From Cyrtodaria siliqua (Eukaryota > Mollusca > Bivalvia > Adapedonta > Hiatellidae), in contig JAWPHD010003104.1 of assembly GCA_037043455.1 (NCBI GenBank), positions 164,577 to 228,576 of the forward strand: a DNA stretch of 64,000 nucleotides. Reading direction: 5' to 3'. Below the pieces are notes generated by a model that was not told the origin of the DNA, made no database searches, and worked only from the letters and a program-made list of their open reading frames with translations. Shown piece by piece: positions 60,430 to 64,000 of the stretch (the stretch's first letter is position 1; every line of letters starts with the position of its first letter). Position numbers and translations under genes: made by a program.

Positions 60430-60815
60430 AGAGTAATATATTTTTACCCCGCCCTTACCCTCAAGTGTAACGCCCAGCGGCTATGTCCCAGGTGGGGGTG
60501 GACCTTGGGACCAATGCTGCTCGGATGGATGTAGCCCACCGATCACAAGCCCCGCCACCCAGGCGAGGAATCATAATTCCAAAAGTGTTGTGCACGTCCC
60601 TGGACCTAGATCAATCCTACCCTAAAGTATGAAGTCCATAGCTTTACCTGTGTAGGAGGAGATGCATTCTATCACGCACATACGGACGATGAAGATAACA
60701 GGATCCTCGGCTTTTCTTCGAAAAGCGCCTGGACAATAATTAAACCGACGGTAACATGCAACTTATTTAATGCCAATGTACATTTCTATATAAGTCTACT
60801 AGTACGTAAAAATAT
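60430..60815. other. GC-richer segment, unrecognised
   Basis: GGTGGGGGTGGACCTTGGGA, GCCCCGCCACCCAGGCGAGG and TTTTCTTCGAAAAGC (a small hairpin) stand out from the AT-rich surroundings. No long open frame; probably an unfamiliar repeat. Confidence 0.3.
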
Positions 60816-60819
60816 GTGA

Positions 60820-61435
60820 CCCGTAGAACATGTGCCATCATGGCCACCCTCTAAACAAACTTGGTAGATGAGATAAGCTTATGCTACATGCAAAATATTA
60901 GACCGTTAGCTTTTGTGGTTTCTTATATAACTCCCATGTCGTGTCCATTTTGATCCCAGTGTCACCATTTCAGCACACTTGGTAGAGGGCCATAGTAATA
61001 TTAAGCTATGTTACATGCACTTTATGAGAGCTCTATGCCTTATCGTTTCGGAGGACGTTTTTCAAAACTTACCGTATATAATTATATGTAAAATAGTTGA
61101 CCCATGGGAGAAGGAACAAATTTGACCCCAGTGTCACCATTTGAACAAATTTGGTAGAGGCCAAAAGCTTATACTACATGCAAGATATGAAAACTCTAGC
61201 TCTTGCCGTTTCAGACAAGAGTCCCAGTGTCCCCAGTGACAGCATTTTAACAAACTGGCTATGCCATACCTTAAGTTCCAGATGTAAGTCTTCGTAAAGA
61301 TGTAACCCCTGGGGCTGGGAAAAAATTGTCCACATGTTTGCCATAAGAACAAACTTGGTAGAAGACCAAGAGCAAAATTTAGAACTCTTGCGGTTTCAGA
61401 CAAGAATATTTTCTCTGACTCTAACTCTTGTTAGA
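60820..61435. repeat. Pearl-like cores, about 3 units
   Basis: Each unit has ACAAACTTGGTAGA, AAGCTTATNCTACATGCAA and CCCAGTGTCACCATTT. It abuts the non-LTR 3' fragment at 61438. Confidence 0.55.
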
Positions 61436-61437
61436 GA

Positions 61438-61720
61438 ATAGTTCATGGCGGTGATTTCTTTATTTACACTGTCCCGTTTTATTGGGATGACAGTAGAGTA
61501 AGTGTGAGGTTTGGTGCACCCTAGAACCTGGTTTAAAACCCCACTGACCGTTCCAAGGCGGTAGCTCTATGGTCAACCCTTTTGTTTTTGTGACGTCATA
61601 TGCCTTAATACTTTGTTAACATTGCCATTCATGTTTTTCATTTTGCGTGTTTTGGGGGTTACTGTGTTCTCTGAAAGCTGCATTTCTGTTCGACCTTTAT
61701 ACTTATTTCGATGTAAAACG
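61438..61720 (+). mobile_element. 3'-end fragment of the non-LTR family
   Basis: Only the 3' UTR is present. It aligns with 51165-51450: both contain GGGATGACAGTAG, GTGAGGTTTGGTGCACCCTA and CCGTTCCAAGGCGGTAG. No coding part is attached, as expected for severe 5' truncation. Confidence 0.7.
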
Positions 61721-62022
61721 TTGACCTCCTGGGAGGGGCTAGTTTTCACCCTTTTAACATGAAGATATGACCATTTGCATGTTCCTCGGAAACAGATATA
61801 GAAATCATATATGGGCGACCATTTTGAGAACATAACAACTGGATGAAATGTAGTATGCGTAAGTGTAATAATGCATTATATAATCAGTTACGGCTTTTGC
61901 ATTCATTTGCAGTGATTTTCTTTGTGTTAAGTAATACGTTTTCCCCCCGTTTTTTTTATCTATTCCTAACAATAATATTATTGAGTTATACATACACACA
62001 TATATAATATATATGCCGGGGT

Positions 62023-62258
62023 GGGGACTATTTCTACAGTGCTATAACTGGGATAACACAAGCGCTTTCGGTTAAGCCTTTATCAGGGGTAGGACAGACA
62101 CGTAATGAACAAATGTAACGAAACAAATAAAACATATAAAATACAAGGCTATTTAAAATAAACGTATTCGTTTATCGTTACGTGTCTGTCCTATCCCTGA
62201 TGAGAGCGTAAGCCGAAAGCGCTTGGGTTATACCAGTTATAGCACTGTAGATTTCCCC
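62023..62258. mobile_element. Foldback MITE, about 83-bp arms
   Basis: The arms 62023-62107 and 62176-62258 are inverted copies sharing TACAGTGCTATAACTGG, CAAGCGCTTTCGG and GGACAGACACGTAA. The element ends 82 bp before the Tc1 transposon. Confidence 0.85.
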
Positions 62259-62340
62259 ATATACTAATATTAGATTTTTTCTAACATTTTCGTATCCCCT
62301 CGGGGATCCATTGCTTTGTAAAAGGTATTTTGTAGATGTA

Positions 62341-63971
62341 CACTTAACACATTTAGAAACGCACGGTTTTTATCTGCATGATTTTTATACTTAGCATGTA
62401 GCAAGGACGAAATAGTTTCGCACATAAATCTCATGCTTAATTCACTTTGCAATAATGGTTAACCTGGCGATTTGTGTTGAAACAGAGCGTCGGCTATCGG
62501 CGCGACCATCAATACGGGTTATTGAGAACTGACCCATGATGCACGAGATTTTCGTGCATACAACACTACACATGCATGGCTAGTTATCAGACACATCATA
62601 AAAGCAGAATGAAACTCGATATTGACCGCTGCTAAGAATGCCACGTCTCAGCGAAGATGAGCGAAATCAGGCACTTGGAATGTTCGCAACCGGAAGTTCC
62701 AAGTGTGCCATCGCCAGAAGATTTGGCTGTCACCATTCCACCATTTCGAGGCTGATATCTCGTTTCCATCAAACTGGGACCGTTCGAGACCGCCCACGCC
62801 CGGGGCAGCCACGTGTTACCACCATCAGACAGGACGCCTACATCCGGGTCTCCCATCTACGGGACCGCTTCTTGACAGCAACCAACACCGCCAGACGGAC
62901 AATTGGCACTCATGGGTAAGTGTTGTTTTAGAACCAAAACCATAACATCACTAATCTGCGTTTATAAGTGAAACCAAAACCTGTTATTTTCCTCCATTAT
63001 TTGAGGCGTTTTGTTGTTTTCAGCCACAGAATCCACGTCAACACCGTCAGAAACAGACAACGTACATACCGTCTGAAGGCAAGACGTCCTTACATTGGAG
63101 CTGTACTAACACGGAGACATCGTCAAGACCGTTTACGCTGAGGTCTTGCTCATCAGCGGTTTACAAGGCAACGTTGGAGCACCGTACTGTTCTCCGATGA
63201 CAGCCGCATTCAGCTCAACCGGGCAGACGGCCGTAAACGTGTCTGGCGGAGGGTCGGCGAACGGTTTAGCGATAATTGTGTTATTGAGAGAAATGCCTGG
63301 GGAGGTGGTTCCATTCACGTCTGGGGTGGCATCACGCTAAATCATAAGACTCCGCTTGTAATTTTTGATCACAATGTTACGGCAAATGTTTACATTAATA
63401 ACGTTTTGCAGCCAGTTGTAGTACCTTTTATGGCTCAGCCACTTCCCGATATGAAACGATATCCTGCAGCAGGATAACGCGCCGCCACATACCGACGGTG
63501 TGACAAGAAGATTTTTAAATCAGCACAATGTTAACGTGCTTGCCTGGCCTGCCCTCAGCCCAGACATGTCGCCAATTGAGCACGTCTGGGATATGTTAAA
63601 AACGCGTATCGCGAAGCGTTTGAACCCCACTCAGACTTTACAGCAACTTCGTGTAGCTGCTATTGTAGAATGACAGAATATTCCACAACAGGAGATTGCT
63701 ACCAAAATCAATTCAATGCATCGCAGCTGTACAGCTTTTGTCAATGCAAATGGTGGTCACACAAGATACTGACTTGTGCATTTTTAATCTGACGGTGTGA
63801 GTGAAAAATAACCAATCTGATCTCAAAGTGTTTTATCAATTCACATGAAATTTGGCACACACGTGTAATAAAGATGAAGTGACATATGTACCAGTTTTCA
63901 GTTTTATACAATGCTCCAGATTTGAGAAACCCTCAAATATGCAACCCGTGCGTTTCTAAATGTGTTAAGTG
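62341..63971 (+). mobile_element. Tc1-like DNA transposon, full length (1631 bp)
   Basis: The ends are perfect 26-bp inverted repeats beginning CACTTAACACATTTAGAAAC, at 62341-62366 and 63946-63971. Both sides are flanked by TA (62339-62340 and 63972-63973), the target duplication expected for Tc1. The size and single transposase gene fit the family. Identical inverted repeats suggest a fairly recent insertion, but the transposase is broken, so this copy could move only with enzyme from elsewhere. Confidence 0.92.
62638..63772 (+). pseudogene. Tc1-family DD34E transposase, intron-containing, inactivated
   Basis: Exon 1 (62638-62915) encodes the paired-like DNA-binding region: a helix-turn-helix (ARRFGCHHSTISRLISRF) and a basic PRPGQPR hook. 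A 108-bp intron (62916-63023, G|GTAAGT to TTTTCAG|C) restores the frame. Exon 2 encodes the catalytic domain. The first Asp is in SDDSR (63196), the second in LQQDNAPPHT (63473) and the Glu in SPIEHVWD (63578), with 34 residues between the last two, hence DD34E. Two lesions inactivate it: a frameshift between 63446 and 63470 (a 2-bp loss would explain it) and a TGA at 63671-63673 where the family usually has Trp. The natural stop is TGA 63770-63772. The protein would cut and paste the surrounding element at TA sites. Confidence 0.9.
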
Positions 63972-64000
63972 TATGTATGTTCTCATACATAATAATAATA

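Overview
The window is animal nuclear DNA, about 34-36% G+C, almost certainly from a bivalve mollusc. Three things point there: short exons far apart with GT-AG introns; one metazoan gene whose parts are spread over 30 kb; and many repeat families typical of bivalves (pearl-like tandem-core elements ending in ACGG-type microsatellites, tRNA-derived SINEs, hairpin MITEs, Tc1, Ty3/gypsy and non-LTR fragments). The species cannot be fixed from the sequence.

The one convincing host gene is on the minus strand. It is the homologue of vertebrate MPRIP (myosin phosphatase Rho-interacting protein, p116Rip; Drosophila Outspread). Exons, in transcript order, are: 1 (43886-43996, start codon), 2 (34090-34170), 3 (30804-30869), 4 (22759-22910), then either 5a (16795-16915) or 5b (15129-15231), then 6 (13596-14300). 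All junction phases agree. They encode the conserved N-terminus, the first PH domain and a serine-rich linker (412 residues with 5a, 406 with 5b). The second PH domain and the C-terminal coiled coil were not found and should lie beyond the left edge. The main discovery candidate is the 5a/5b pair: two homologous, phase-equivalent exons that each supply the invariant Trp and the end of the PH1 C-terminal helix. Joining both gives a stop within three codons, so they look like mutually exclusive exons. A frameshifted fragment of exon 4 also lies in intron 2.

Layout: 1-13595 is intron 6 or gene-flanking DNA with several tandem arrays (86-bp, 41-bp, and a 47-unit 23-bp minisatellite at 7328-8408), MITEs and weak unassigned ORFs. 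13596-43996 is the MPRIP gene, with introns full of MITEs, SINEs and pearl-like elements, including a three-level nested insertion (27673-28413) and a long foldback near exon 2 (34405-34925). 44000-64000 shows no host gene. It holds pearl-like repeats, a 97-bp satellite split by a non-LTR retrotransposon, 350-bp AT-rich repeats, a decayed Ty3/gypsy-type pol in the unusual order protease-integrase-RT, several inverted-repeat elements and a complete but inactivated intron-containing Tc1 element (62341-63971).

Only the MPRIP exons form a working gene. The mobile-element genes are all broken. Most long ORFs in the tandem arrays are open only because the repeat unit lacks stop codons.
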